A stretch of 64,000 nt of DNA from CAYRSS01 sp964426945 (GTDB lineage: Bacteria > Planctomycetota > Phycisphaerae > UBA1845), in NCBI GenBank assembly GCA_964426945.1, contig CAYRSS010000019.1, positions 6,113 to 70,112 of the forward strand, written 5' to 3'. How positions within the stretch are numbered: the stretch's first letter is position 1; every line of letters starts with the position of its first letter. A program made the position numbers and the translations under genes. The notes under the pieces were generated by a model that worked only from the letters and a program-made list of their open reading frames with translations, did not search any database and was not told where the DNA came from. Below are positions 26,152 through 34,718 of this stretch, in pieces.

Positions 26152-26181
26152 ATTCTATCTTCTCGCGATGGCTTGATTCAA
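26152..26181 (-). promoter_or_regulatory. Possible promoter of the ECF sigma gene
   Basis: On the minus strand, TTGAAT (26176-26181) and TAGAAT (26152-26157) are separated by 18 bases. Transcription would start near 26145, about 65 bases before the ATG at 26080. Confidence 0.45.
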
Positions 26182-26299
26182 GGTGAGAAGGCTGGCGACG
26201 CGGCAGGGTATGGCCCGATTGAGCTTCTGCGAACAGCCCCGCCGCCCGGCCGGGGGTTCCGGGCGGGCGGCGGGTGTAAGAACGGGGTTGCCGGGGCGA

Positions 26300-27795
26300 C
26301 TATTCCTCGGCGAGCGCCGCGGCCCAGACGGTGTAGTCCCCGCCGCCGTCGTCGCGCCAGAGGTAGACTTCGAGGCGGAGCGTCGCGCCTTCGGCCCGTT
26401 CGACGGCACACAGTTCGCCGCCCTGCTCTTCATCGGCGGGGGAGAAGATCTCGATCATCTCCCGGCGGATGTGGCCCGCGCCGAACTGCGTGGCGGGCAG
26501 AGAGGGGCCGCTCGCGCCACCGAGGGTGACCACCGTCAGCCCGCCGCCGGCGTCGTCGATCACGGCGCCGCTGGTGCTGACGCCGAAGAGGATGGCGCCT
26601 TGGTGCCGGGGTTGTCGAACTCGGGATCGTCGTTGATGTTGCCGTTGGCCGAGCCGAAGGGCACGGGGTCGCCGCCGCTCTCTGTACCGTCGATGCAGGA
26701 GAACGTCACGGTCAGGTTGGTGGCCGGGTAGAGTTCGTCGTTGGTGATCGGGTCGCAGGCTTCGGGTGCGTTGTTCCAGAAGATCGAGTTCCGCACGGTC
26801 ACGGCCGGGGGACTCTGGTAGTTGATCGTTTCGATGTAGAGCCCGGATCCGACGGCCTCGCCCGTGGTGCCGGCTGCGTTTCGTGTCACGGTGACGTTGT
26901 CGAAATAGCCGTCGTTCTCGGTCGCGATCGCTCCGCCGTTGCCGCTGGCGTAATTGTCATGGGAGAGCGAGTTGCGAACATCCAGAGAGCCGTATTTTCC
27001 GGCGCTGAATACTCCGCCGCCGTAGGCGGGGCTGACCGGCACGTCGGTCTCAGGGTCCGTATCCCCGTTGCCTTAGAAGTAGGCCCGGCTGACCGCTGGC
27101 GAGCTCTCGATGGCGAGCAGCCCTGTGCCGCGGTACTTGGCGTTGTTGCCGAAGAACCGCACGTCCTCGAAGGTCGGCGCGGACACCAGCTCTTCCGGGT
27201 CGGAGGAGATGACGACTGCGCCGGCGCCCTCGTTGGCGATGCAATCGCGGATGTGGCAATTGCGGATTACGGCATGCGAGTCGATCAGGTAGATGCCGGC
27301 GCCCCATGTCGGCGGGTCGCCCATCGGGTTTTCGGTGTCGAACGCGTAGCCGTCCTCGATCGTGAATCCGTCAAGAATCGTGCCGCTGCCTACTTCGACA
27401 CCCGTCACCACGTGGTAGGAATTGTCGTCGTCGCTCGACGTGAGGATTGCGCCGGAGAGGAAGGTGTCGTTCGATAGCGGGTCCGGGTTACGGTCACCGA
27501 GGTCGTCCGCATCCGGGTCATCGAAGCCGCCGTAGATTGCAACCCCGTCTTTCAACTCGAAGCTCGCAGAACGGCTCCCACCGGGATAGTAGACTCCCTC
27601 GAACACCCAGATTTCATCTCCCGAGGTTGCAGCTGCTATTGCAACCTGCAGAGAGACGAAGGCATCGGCCCAACTCGTTCCATCGTTGGCACCTGTCGCG
27701 CCAATCCGAACGTGGTGAACGGTCGTGCCGAGTGCAACGCCATTGCTCAACCAGAACGCGAGCAACATCCCCGATCGAATCAGTGTTCGCCTCAT
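26300..27795 (-). pseudogene. Right-handed beta-helix secreted protein, broken by an in-frame stop and a frameshift
   Basis: From ATG 27795 (GGAGAAG upstream) the frame encodes a signal peptide and VHHVRIGATGANDGTSWADA, then beta-helix repeats such as VYYPGGSRSASFELKDGVAI and GTILDGFTIEDGY, the pattern of polymorphic outer-membrane or pectate-lyase-like proteins. A TAA at 27073-27075 interrupts it. The same frame continues past the stop (GNGDTDPETDVPVSPAYGGG) to 26560, still beta-helical. Near 26600 coding moves to another frame (GAILFGVSTSGAVIDDAGG) and ends at 26300. Composition and repeat content are continuous across both lesions, so this is one gene inactivated twice, or assembly errors. 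The lesions lie only about 0.7-1.3 kb from a 13-G tract. Confidence 0.7.
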
Positions 27796-27839
27796 AATCT
27801 TCTCCAACAAAAGATATCAATCCGTGGGTCCAGCCGCGG

Positions 27840-27869
27840 CTTATAACTTGACCGGGGGGGGGGGGGCAA
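27840..27869 (-). promoter_or_regulatory. Candidate promoter of the beta-helix gene with poly-G spacer
   Basis: On the minus strand, TTGCCC (27864-27869) and TATAAG (27840-27845) are separated by 18 bases that include ten residues of the homopolymer tract. Three more tract bases lie in the -35 hexamer itself. It overlaps the divergent promoter on the plus strand. Confidence 0.5.
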
Positions 27870-27876
27870 GTAAAAT
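27848..27876 (+). promoter_or_regulatory. Candidate phase-variable promoter of the HAF/dockerin gene
   Basis: TTGACC (27848-27853), a 17-base spacer made of 13 G plus CAAG, and TAAAAT (27871-27876). Spacing is optimal at the present tract length. Gain or loss of a G would change the spacing and therefore the promoter strength. Confidence 0.6.
27854..27866. repeat. Homopolymeric tract of 13 G
   Basis: Thirteen consecutive G bases in the divergent intergenic region. Tracts of this length are prone to slipped-strand mispairing. It lies within the -35/-10 spacer of the rightward promoter and overlaps the spacer and -35 box of the leftward one. Confidence 0.9.
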
Positions 27877-27933
27877 CCGAATGAAATCTGACGCCTCCGG
27901 CCGCGGCTGCCGGAACCTCGGAGCGCCAGCGAC

Positions 27934-29457
27934 ATGCGAAAACCGGCTGACATGGTGGGCCTCGGGCTGATACTGACAGTGCTATTGGCAACTGCTGCTA
28001 GGCCCGCTATCGCCCAAGTTCCCGCAGCCGGCATTGAGTATCTAGGTGATTTTCCGGGCGGAATCACTTCCAGCGGGGCGCGCGACATATCAGGCAGCGG
28101 AGAGGTAATCATCGGCACGGCCCGATCGGACTTGGGACGCGAAGCTTTCCGATGGACGGCCGTCGGCGGCATGCTCGCGTTAGGAGACTTGCCCGGCGGG
28201 TCCTACTACGCCGAGGCAATTGGGGTTTCAGCAGACGGCACGACCGTATTCGGTCGGAGTGATAGTGCGGCCTCGGCCGCTGTGCCGGCGTGGCGGTTGG
28301 GATTCGTATGGACAGCTGAGGCGGGAATGCGACCCCTCAACAAGCTCTCGTACGGAAGCGCTGATACTTATCCTGCCGCCTGCTCCGAGGACGGCGCAAT
28401 CGTCGTAGGATACGCTAGGGTTCCATTTAGCCTTGAGGCCGTACTGTGGGCCGATGGTGGACCTGCTCAGCCGCTCTCAAGCCTCCCCGGCGGAGAGCTC
28501 TTTGGCTTTACGTCTTTCGCCGACGATGTTTCTCTGGACGGCACCGTCATCGTGGGAAGAAACGAGTGGATCACACCACATGGAAGCCTCTTTCAGGGCT
28601 TCCGCTGGACGGCTGCGGCCGGCGCTGTGCGAATTCCACCTCCGGCGGAGTTGGAAGCTGACGAGGAAACGCGGGCGTACCTAGTCTCGGGCAACGGCAG
28701 TATTGTGTACGCGCGCTATCAAGGTGATGGTCCCGTGTTTCGCTGGACAGAGACAAGGGGCTCAGAGTCGCTTGAGTTCGGCGCTCGCATACACGACACG
28801 ACTCCGAATGGCGCTACCATCATTGGCGACGGGGTGACGCGACTCCATGGTCAGGTCGTGACTGGTCAGATCAACGCGTACATTTGGGACGAATGTTACG
28901 GCCTGCGGGCCCTGAATGCGTGGCTTCCCGAACGCTTCGGGCTGAACCTCTCCGCCGTTTTTCGGATAGAGGAGCCCCGCGGCATTTCGCACGACGGCAG
29001 GGTCATCGCCGGCAACGGCTACCACCTCGCGACCACGACTCTTGACGCCTTCGTCCTCCGCCTCCCCCCGCTCATCCAAGGCGACCTCGACGATGACGGG
29101 TTCGTGGATGCTGTAGACTTAGGCATCCTCACCTCCGCGATGGCGCAGCAGGCCGCGGGGGAGTGGTTCTGCCGTCGGGCGGACCTGTCGGGCGACGGGC
29201 TGATCGACCTGTTCGACGTGGCCCTGTTCCAGCGGCTCGTCACGCCGCCGGAGCCCTGCGCCGACCCGCCGCCGGGCGACCTGACCGGCGACTGCGCCGC
29301 CGATGGCCACGACGCGGCCCTCCTCGCCGACTGCCTGACCGGCCCCGACACCCCCCTCAGCCCCGACTGCCTCCCCGCCGACCTCGACGACGACGGCGAT
29401 GTCGACCTCGCCGACTACGCGGCCTACCAGCGGATACTCCTCGCGCCGGGACCATAA
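27934..29457 (+). CDS. Secreted HAF-repeat-like protein with dockerin-type C terminus
   Basis: 507 residues with a signal peptide (MVGLGLILTVLLATAARPAIA). The main body has repeated units of the kind LGDFPGG ... SGSGEVIIGTARSD ... AFRWT, LGDLPGG ... ISADGTTV-like ... FVWT, the pattern of HAF-type beta-propeller repeats in extracellular proteins. From about residue 370, calcium loops appear (GDLDDDGFVDAVDLGIL, ADLSGDGLIDLFDVALF, ADLDDDGDVDLADYAAYQ), as in dockerin domains. Base composition changes within the gene: the propeller part is visibly lower in GC than the dockerin tail, suggesting a mosaic origin. It is transcribed from the poly-G promoter region. Confidence 0.75.
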   Translation: MRKPADMVGLGLILTVLLATAARPAIAQVPAAGIEYLGDFPGGITSSGARDISGSGEVIIGTARSDLGREAFRWTAVGGMLALGDLPGGSYYAEAIGVSADGTTVFGRSDSAASAAVPAWRLGFVWTAEAGMRPLNKLSYGSADTYPAACSEDGAIVVGYARVPFSLEAVLWADGGPAQPLSSLPGGELFGFTSFADDVSLDGTVIVGRNEWITPHGSLFQGFRWTAAAGAVRIPPPAELEADEETRAYLVSGNGSIVYARYQGDGPVFRWTETRGSESLEFGARIHDTTPNGATIIGDGVTRLHGQVVTGQINAYIWDECYGLRALNAWLPERFGLNLSAVFRIEEPRGISHDGRVIAGNGYHLATTTLDAFVLRLPPLIQGDLDDDGFVDAVDLGILTSAMAQQAAGEWFCRRADLSGDGLIDLFDVALFQRLVTPPEPCADPPPGDLTGDCAADGHDAALLADCLTGPDTPLSPDCLPADLDDDGDVDLADYAAYQRILLAPGP

Positions 29458-29548
29458 CCCAATTGCCAATCGGCAATGTGGTTCGCCTTCGCCTTGGAGG
29501 CGCGCCGCAGCCCGGCCCCGGGCGGAGCGGGCGGCCGATGCGGCGCGG

Positions 29549-31681
29549 CTAACTGCTCCACAGATCGCGAAGCCCCGCGTCCACGTCGCGGGCTCGGTAG
29601 GGGGCGCGGGGGGTCTCGTCGTCATCAACCGCGGCGTGCGGGGTCTGCTCGTCGAGCAGCTTGCGCACCTCGCGCGAGAGGAACCGCGAAAGCTGCGTGT
29701 AGCCGTGGCGGTCGCTGGTCGAGAAACGCCGGATGTAGCAGCGCAGCGGGAAATACACGTAGAGGTTGTCCTTCGCCCGCGTCATCGCCACGTAGAGCAG
29801 CCGCCGCTCTTCCTCGAGCCCTTCCTCGTCTTCCAGGGCCATGTCCGAGGGGATCATCCCGTCGGCCGCGTGGATGACGTGGACCACGCTCCACTCCATC
29901 CCCTTGGCCGAGTGAATCGTCGAGAGCGTCAGCCAGTCGTCGTCGAGGTGCGGCGGGCCGGCCAGGTCCGACGTGGACGAGGGGGGGTCGAGCGTCAATT
30001 CGGTGATGAACCGGCCGCGCGAGCGGTACGCCCCGGCGATCTGCTGAAGCTGCTCGATGTCGCGCAGGCGGGCCGGGGCGTTTTCGTAGGCGTCGAGAAA
30101 GATCGGCTCGTAGAAGAGGCGCACGCGTTCGAGCTGCGCCGAAACCGACGGCCCACCGCGGCGGCCGCGCTCATCCTGCTCCTCGGCGGCCTCGGCCGAC
30201 TCGGTCGACCCCGGGGCGCAGTCGCGCAGCGCGTCACGCAGGCCGGCAATCGCCTCCGCCGCAGCCGGGGGCAGGCGCGGCGCAGCGTGGATAAACCGCA
30301 CCACGGGCGAAGCCACGCTGCGGGCGCGGGCCGCGCCCTGTCCGCCGTCGCCCTGTGCGCCGGGCCCGCCGCGGACGCCCAGCTCCTCGAGCACCCGTCG
30401 CGCGGCGACCGGCCCCACGCCGGGGATCAGCATCAGCACGCGGTACCAGCTGACCTCGTCCCACGGGTTTTCCAGGATGCGCAGGAACGCCAGCAGATCC
30501 TTGATGTGCCTCGCCTCGACAAACCGCAGGCCGCCGAACTTGTGAAAGGGGATGTTGCGGCGCGTCAGCTCGATTTCGAGACGGGCGCTGTGGTGGCCGG
30601 TGCGGAACAGCACGGCCTGGTCCATCAGCGGAACCCCCTTCTCGCGGTGGGCGAGGATCTTCTCGCACACGCCGTCGGCCTGCTGCTCTTCGTCGAGACA
30701 CGTCACCAGCACGGGCCGGTGCGAAGCGGCGCGCTGTGACCAGAGATTCTTGGTGAACCGCTCGCGGGCCTGCTCCATGACCTTGTTCGACGCGTCAAGA
30801 ATCGGCTGCACGCTGCGGTAGTTCTGCTCCAGCGTGATGGTGCGGGCGCCGGGGAACTGCTGCGGAAAGTCGAGCATGTTGCGGATCGTCGCAGCGCGGA
30901 AGGCGTAGATCGACTGGGCGTCGTCGCCGACGACGCAGATATTCTTGCGCCGGCGGCGCAGGCCGGTCAGGATGCGGCTCTGGAGCGGATTGGTGTCCTG
31001 GTACTCGTCCACCAGGACGTGGTCGAAGCGGTCGCCGACGGCGTCGGCCGCCTCCGACTCGTTGACCAGCGCCGCCCAGTAGACCAGCAGGTCGTCATAG
31101 TCGAGCACGTTCCGCTCGCGCTTGCGCGTGGTGTACGCCTCGAAAATGCGGGCGATGTTCTCCAGCTCGTCGCCGCACCAGGGGAAGTATCGCTCGACGA
31201 CTTCGGGCAGCTTGCGGCGGGCGTTGACAACGTGCGAGTAGATGTCGACGAGGGTGTCCTTCTTGGGAAAGCGCTTCTTATTCTTTGCGACGCCGAGTTC
31301 GCTGCGGATGAGGTTCATCAGGTCGGCGGCGTCGCCGCGGTCCATGACGGTGAAGTCGTCGGCCAGCCCCAGGGCCCGGCCGTAGATCCGCAGCAGCCGG
31401 TTGCCCACGGCGTGGAAGGTGCCGCCCCAGACGCGCCCCGTCGTCGCCGGGTCGATCATCCGCCCCGCGCGGGAGAGCATCTCCGCCGCGGCCCGGCGCG
31501 AGAAGGTCAGCAGCAGGATCCGCTCGGCGGACACGCCGCCGTCGATCAGCCACGCCACCCGGGCGGCGAGCGTCTTGGTCTTGCCCGTGCCCGCGCCGGC
31601 GATGATCAGCAGCGGCCCGTCGCCGAAGGTGACGGCCTCGCGCTGGGCGGGGTTCAGTTCGCTGAGCCAGGGCTGAGACAT
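29549..31681 (-). CDS. UvrD/Rep/PcrA-family superfamily I DNA helicase
   Basis: 710 residues from ATG 31681; an upstream extension to 31759 is possible but not needed. All SF1A motifs are visible: LNPAQREAVTFGDGPLLIIA with Walker A AGAGTGKTKT, motif Ia, LLTFSRRAAAEML, motif II VDEYQDTN, motif III VVGDDAQSIYAFR, motif IV with LEQNYRS, motif V STIHSAKGMEW, and motif VI VAMTRAKDNLYV. It is an ATP-dependent 3'-5' helicase acting in repair or replication restart. The linker around residues 455-480 is glycine-rich. Length is normal for PcrA-type proteins. Confidence 0.92.
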   Translation of the reverse strand: MSQPWLSELNPAQREAVTFGDGPLLIIAGAGTGKTKTLAARVAWLIDGGVSAERILLLTFSRRAAAEMLSRAGRMIDPATTGRVWGGTFHAVGNRLLRIYGRALGLADDFTVMDRGDAADLMNLIRSELGVAKNKKRFPKKDTLVDIYSHVVNARRKLPEVVERYFPWCGDELENIARIFEAYTTRKRERNVLDYDDLLVYWAALVNESEAADAVGDRFDHVLVDEYQDTNPLQSRILTGLRRRRKNICVVGDDAQSIYAFRAATIRNMLDFPQQFPGARTITLEQNYRSVQPILDASNKVMEQARERFTKNLWSQRAASHRPVLVTCLDEEQQADGVCEKILAHREKGVPLMDQAVLFRTGHHSARLEIELTRRNIPFHKFGGLRFVEARHIKDLLAFLRILENPWDEVSWYRVLMLIPGVGPVAARRVLEELGVRGGPGAQGDGGQGAARARSVASPVVRFIHAAPRLPPAAAEAIAGLRDALRDCAPGSTESAEAAEEQDERGRRGGPSVSAQLERVRLFYEPIFLDAYENAPARLRDIEQLQQIAGAYRSRGRFITELTLDPPSSTSDLAGPPHLDDDWLTLSTIHSAKGMEWSVVHVIHAADGMIPSDMALEDEEGLEEERRLLYVAMTRAKDNLYVYFPLRCYIRRFSTSDRHGYTQLSRFLSREVRKLLDEQTPHAAVDDDETPRAPYRARDVDAGLRDLWSS

Positions 31682-31871
31682 GGACGCTTGGTGACTCCCC
31701 TCGGTGCGGCGGACGGACGGCGGCCGCGGTGCGGTCACGAGCATGTCGTTTCCCGTCACGGCGGCGGCGCACCGGTATGCTACCCGCGGCGCCGGAGATA
31801 GACTACCGATCGGGCGTCGCCGGACGGCCCGAAGGGCGCGCGATCCGCCCCCTGCCCATCAAGGAGAAGCC
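31682..31871. other. Divergent intergenic region
   Basis: About 190 bases between the helicase and the lipoprotein gene. It ends with AAGGAGAAG (31861-31869), a strong ribosome binding site for the rightward gene. No clear promoter hexamers were seen. Confidence 0.4.
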
Positions 31872-32627
31872 ATGTTCTCTGCCTGCCTGAACCGACGTCT
31901 CGGCGTGTGTGCGCTGCTGCTGCTTTCGCCCGCGTGGGGCTGCTCGATGTTCGGCGGTGAGGAGGAAAAGACCGTCAAGGCCGCGGCCGACCAGTCGAAC
32001 GCCAAGCCGGCGCCGAAGAAGGCGGACATCGACAAACTGGCCCGCCGACACGAGAAGGCCGAGCGCGACATCGCCGTCGCCCGGCAGAAGCTCGAGAAGG
32101 CGCGCATGGCGATGGAACACGCGATGATCCAGGCCGAGGCCGCCGTCGCCCGGGCAGAGGCCGAGCGCGTGGTGGCGGCGACGAAACTCGAAAACTTCAT
32201 CGCCCGCACGGCGTCGACGCGGCTGGCCCGGGCCGAGCTCGACCTGCAGCGCAACCGCGACAGCTTCACCGAGTCTCTGGAAGAACTGGCTCAGCTCGAG
32301 AAGATGTACGGCGAGGAGAAGTTCGCCGACAGCACGAAGGAAATCGTGCTGGAGCGCAGCCGCCGGGCCATCGAGCGCTCGCGGCGCAGCCTGGAAATCG
32401 CCGAGCGCGAGCTGGAGGCCCTCCGCGAGAAGACGCTGCCGCTTGAGCAGCGCGAGATCGAACTCGCCCTGGAGGCCAAGACCCGCGAACTGGAGAAGGC
32501 CCGCCGGGAACAGGAGTCGACCCGCCTCGATCGTCAGATCAGCCTGCAGGAGGCGGAAAACGAGATCCGCCGCCTCGAGGGGGAACTGGCCGACATCCGT
32601 CGGGAACAGGAAGAGGCGGCCGGATGA
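31872..32627 (+). CDS. Lipoprotein with long coiled coil
   Basis: 251 residues from ATG 31872. The N terminus MFSACLNRRLGVCALLLLSP leads to a lipobox ending in WGC at about residue 24. Nearly all the rest is predicted coiled coil with heptads (for example LARRHEKAERDIAVARQKLE). It is probably a membrane-anchored periplasmic spacer or scaffold. Its stop overlaps the start of the terpene-cyclase-fold protein, so the two are co-expressed. I recognise no specific family. Confidence 0.72.
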   Translation: MFSACLNRRLGVCALLLLSPAWGCSMFGGEEEKTVKAAADQSNAKPAPKKADIDKLARRHEKAERDIAVARQKLEKARMAMEHAMIQAEAAVARAEAERVVAATKLENFIARTASTRLARAELDLQRNRDSFTESLEELAQLEKMYGEEKFADSTKEIVLERSRRAIERSRRSLEIAERELEALREKTLPLEQREIELALEAKTRELEKARREQESTRLDRQISLQEAENEIRRLEGELADIRREQEEAAG

Positions 32628-33778
32628 TGACGAACCGCGCCGCCACGCTGCCGCTCGTGCTGCTCATGCTCGCCGTGGCCCCCGGTCGCGCCGAGGAGGC
32701 GCCGCGCGTCCACAACCCCGAAGAGGTGCAGGCCGCGGCCGACCGCGGCACGGCCTTTCTGGTGAAGAGCCAGAACGAGGACGGCTCGTGGGGCGGGCCG
32801 CAGAACGCCGTCTACACCTTCACCGGGCAGGTCTGGTCCAACCCCGAGACGCACCGCGCCTGGAAGGCTGCGACCACCGGCCTGTGCGTCATGGCCCTGC
32901 GCACCAACGACCACGTTCCCGGGGCGCAGTCCGCGATCGACAAGGCGGTTGATTACCTCCTCGCCAACGTCGACATCCGCCGGCCGAGCGACTGGGACAC
33001 GATGCACGGCTGGGCCTATCTCTACGGACTGCAGGCGCTGAGCGAGGCCTACGCCGATCCGCAACGGGCGAATCACCCGAAGCGGGCCGAGATGGCCGAG
33101 GCGATCAAGGCCCTGCTGGCGAAGATGGAACACGCCCAGTCGGTGCACGGCGGCTGGGGGTACCTGGAACTCGACCCGCCGCGGACCGCTCGCCAGCAGT
33201 GGGGCACCAGCTTCATGACCGCCAGCGGCATCATCGCGATGGACGCCGCCCGGCGGGCCGGCTTCACCCTCGACCCGGAGCCCTTCGCCCGGGCGGTGAC
33301 CATCGTGAAGCGATGTCGCCTGCCCAACGGCGCGTTCAGCTATCACATCCGGGCGATTCCCAACCTCCAGTCGACCTACATCGACCAGGTGAAGGGTTCG
33401 CTCTCGCGCATCCAGGTCGGGCTGGTCGCGCTGCGCCGCGCGGGGGAGAAGATCACCGACGACGACCTGCGCTGGGGGCTCGACCAGTTCTTCGAGCACC
33501 ACAAGTTCCTCGACATCGCCCTGAACAAGCCGATCCCGCACGAGACTTACTACTACAACTCGGGCTATTTCTACCTCTACGGCCACTATTACGCGGCCCT
33601 CGCCATCGCCGAACTGCCCCCTGCCGACCAGGCGAAGTACTTCCCGCGGCTGCAGCACGAGGTGATGAAGATCCAGCAGGCGGACGGGTCGATGTGGGAT
33701 TACGACATGCACGGCTACCACAAGCCGTACGGCACGGCGTTCGGGGTGCTGACGATGACGCGGTCGCTGGAGAGGTGA
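32624..33778 (+). CDS. Secreted terpene-cyclase-like (alpha/alpha toroid) repeat protein
   Basis: 384 residues starting at ATG 32624, overlapping the previous stop. A signal peptide is followed by helical repeats with the signature of prenyltransferase/squalene-cyclase toroids: AADRGTAFLVKSQNEDGSWG, AATTGLCVMALRT, AIDKAVDYLL, HGWAYLYGLQALSEAY and VKRCRLPNGAFSYHI. The catalytic D-x-D-D-T acid motif of squalene-hopene cyclases was not seen, and a secreted location does not fit a hopanoid enzyme. It is more likely a ligand-binding or structural toroid, as often found in planctomycete secretomes (inference). Confidence 0.75.
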   Translation: MMTNRAATLPLVLLMLAVAPGRAEEAPRVHNPEEVQAAADRGTAFLVKSQNEDGSWGGPQNAVYTFTGQVWSNPETHRAWKAATTGLCVMALRTNDHVPGAQSAIDKAVDYLLANVDIRRPSDWDTMHGWAYLYGLQALSEAYADPQRANHPKRAEMAEAIKALLAKMEHAQSVHGGWGYLELDPPRTARQQWGTSFMTASGIIAMDAARRAGFTLDPEPFARAVTIVKRCRLPNGAFSYHIRAIPNLQSTYIDQVKGSLSRIQVGLVALRRAGEKITDDDLRWGLDQFFEHHKFLDIALNKPIPHETYYYNSGYFYLYGHYYAALAIAELPPADQAKYFPRLQHEVMKIQQADGSMWDYDMHGYHKPYGTAFGVLTMTRSLER

Positions 33779-34051
33779 ACGCCCTAGTTCTCCGGGGTTC
33801 TTGAGACCCTAAGGCGATGGCCCCGGTGTCCGACTATCTCGAGTCGGAGCCCGAGACCCAGAGTTGTCACCCCCGCTCCGACTCCCCTGCCCATCGACCT
33901 TGACAGTCGGCTAGAGACCGGACTAGCCTCAGTCCGAGGTTGTCCACCGAAATGGCCGCCGCCCGTTCGCATCAGGGCCATTTTGTCAGCATGATCCGGT
34001 GTCAGGCTGGATTCTTGCGAAGTCGCCTAAGCTCTCCGGAGTCTCCGCCCG
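33779..34051. other. Intergenic region with inverted repeat at the edge of a lower-GC pair
   Basis: It contains a perfect ten-base inverted repeat, GAGTCGGAGC (33841-33850) and GCTCCGACTC (33875-33884), with a 24-base loop. It also contains TTGACA (33900-33905) 18 bases before TAGCCT (33924-33929), a possible weak promoter for the following genes. No gene is supported here. Confidence 0.5.
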
Positions 34052-34705
34052 ATGACGCCCGGTTCGGCCCAGGACTACAGTCCCGTGGAACTGGCCGCGA
34101 TGGCGGAAACAGCCATCGCCAACAGGCACCTCATCAAAGGCATCGAATTCGCTGTCGCCGCCATTTCGGTATTCGACGAATACTACCCGACCAAGAAGAT
34201 GGCTGATGCAGCTTCAGCGGTCGTTAGCTGCTCGCTCCAATTGGCCTGTTCAGCGATCCCTCCTGCCTTGGACCGCGGCGCGCTGACTCAGCTTCAAGAA
34301 TTGTTCGGCTCACGGCGTCGAAGCGCCCGCATAGTCGGCCCCGCAGGACGATCGCTGATTGCTGACGCGGCCGGTCATCTTGATGGAGCCTATCGGTGCG
34401 TGATCGCGCTGGAATCGGTCGACTCCTGCACTGAGCGAGCGCTCAAGTCGGTTGCGCAGTTGCCCGCGGCGGCGTTCAGCAAACTCGTAACCACTTGGGA
34501 TCACGTCGGCTTCCTTCGGGCTGTCACGCAACCACCTGATCGCGCATGGGCCCTATCCACCCGCCCAGATGATCGCTTGCTCGGCAAGTGCTTCACGTGT
34601 GGCAGCAGGGTTCGAGGAAAGCGTGTCCCGCTACTCGGCCAAGTGATGTGCCCGAACTGCAAGACCCATCGAGAGTTTGCAATTCTCGAGTCCGATCCTG
34701 GCTAG
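34052..34705 (+). CDS. Hypothetical protein with C-terminal zinc ribbon
   Basis: 217 residues. The body is helical (VELAAMAETAIANRHLIKGI) with no recognised domain. The C terminus has two cysteine pairs, KCFTCGSRVRGKR and QVMCPNCKTHREF, typical of a zinc ribbon. GC content and codon use are lower than in flanking genes, and it is 13 bases from the DUF4041/T5orf172 gene, which shares this composition. The two probably arrived together and act together. Function unknown. Confidence 0.6.
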   Translation: MTPGSAQDYSPVELAAMAETAIANRHLIKGIEFAVAAISVFDEYYPTKKMADAASAVVSCSLQLACSAIPPALDRGALTQLQELFGSRRRSARIVGPAGRSLIADAAGHLDGAYRCVIALESVDSCTERALKSVAQLPAAAFSKLVTTWDHVGFLRAVTQPPDRAWALSTRPDDRLLGKCFTCGSRVRGKRVPLLGQVMCPNCKTHREFAILESDPG

Positions 34706-34718
34706 CGGAATCTGCATC

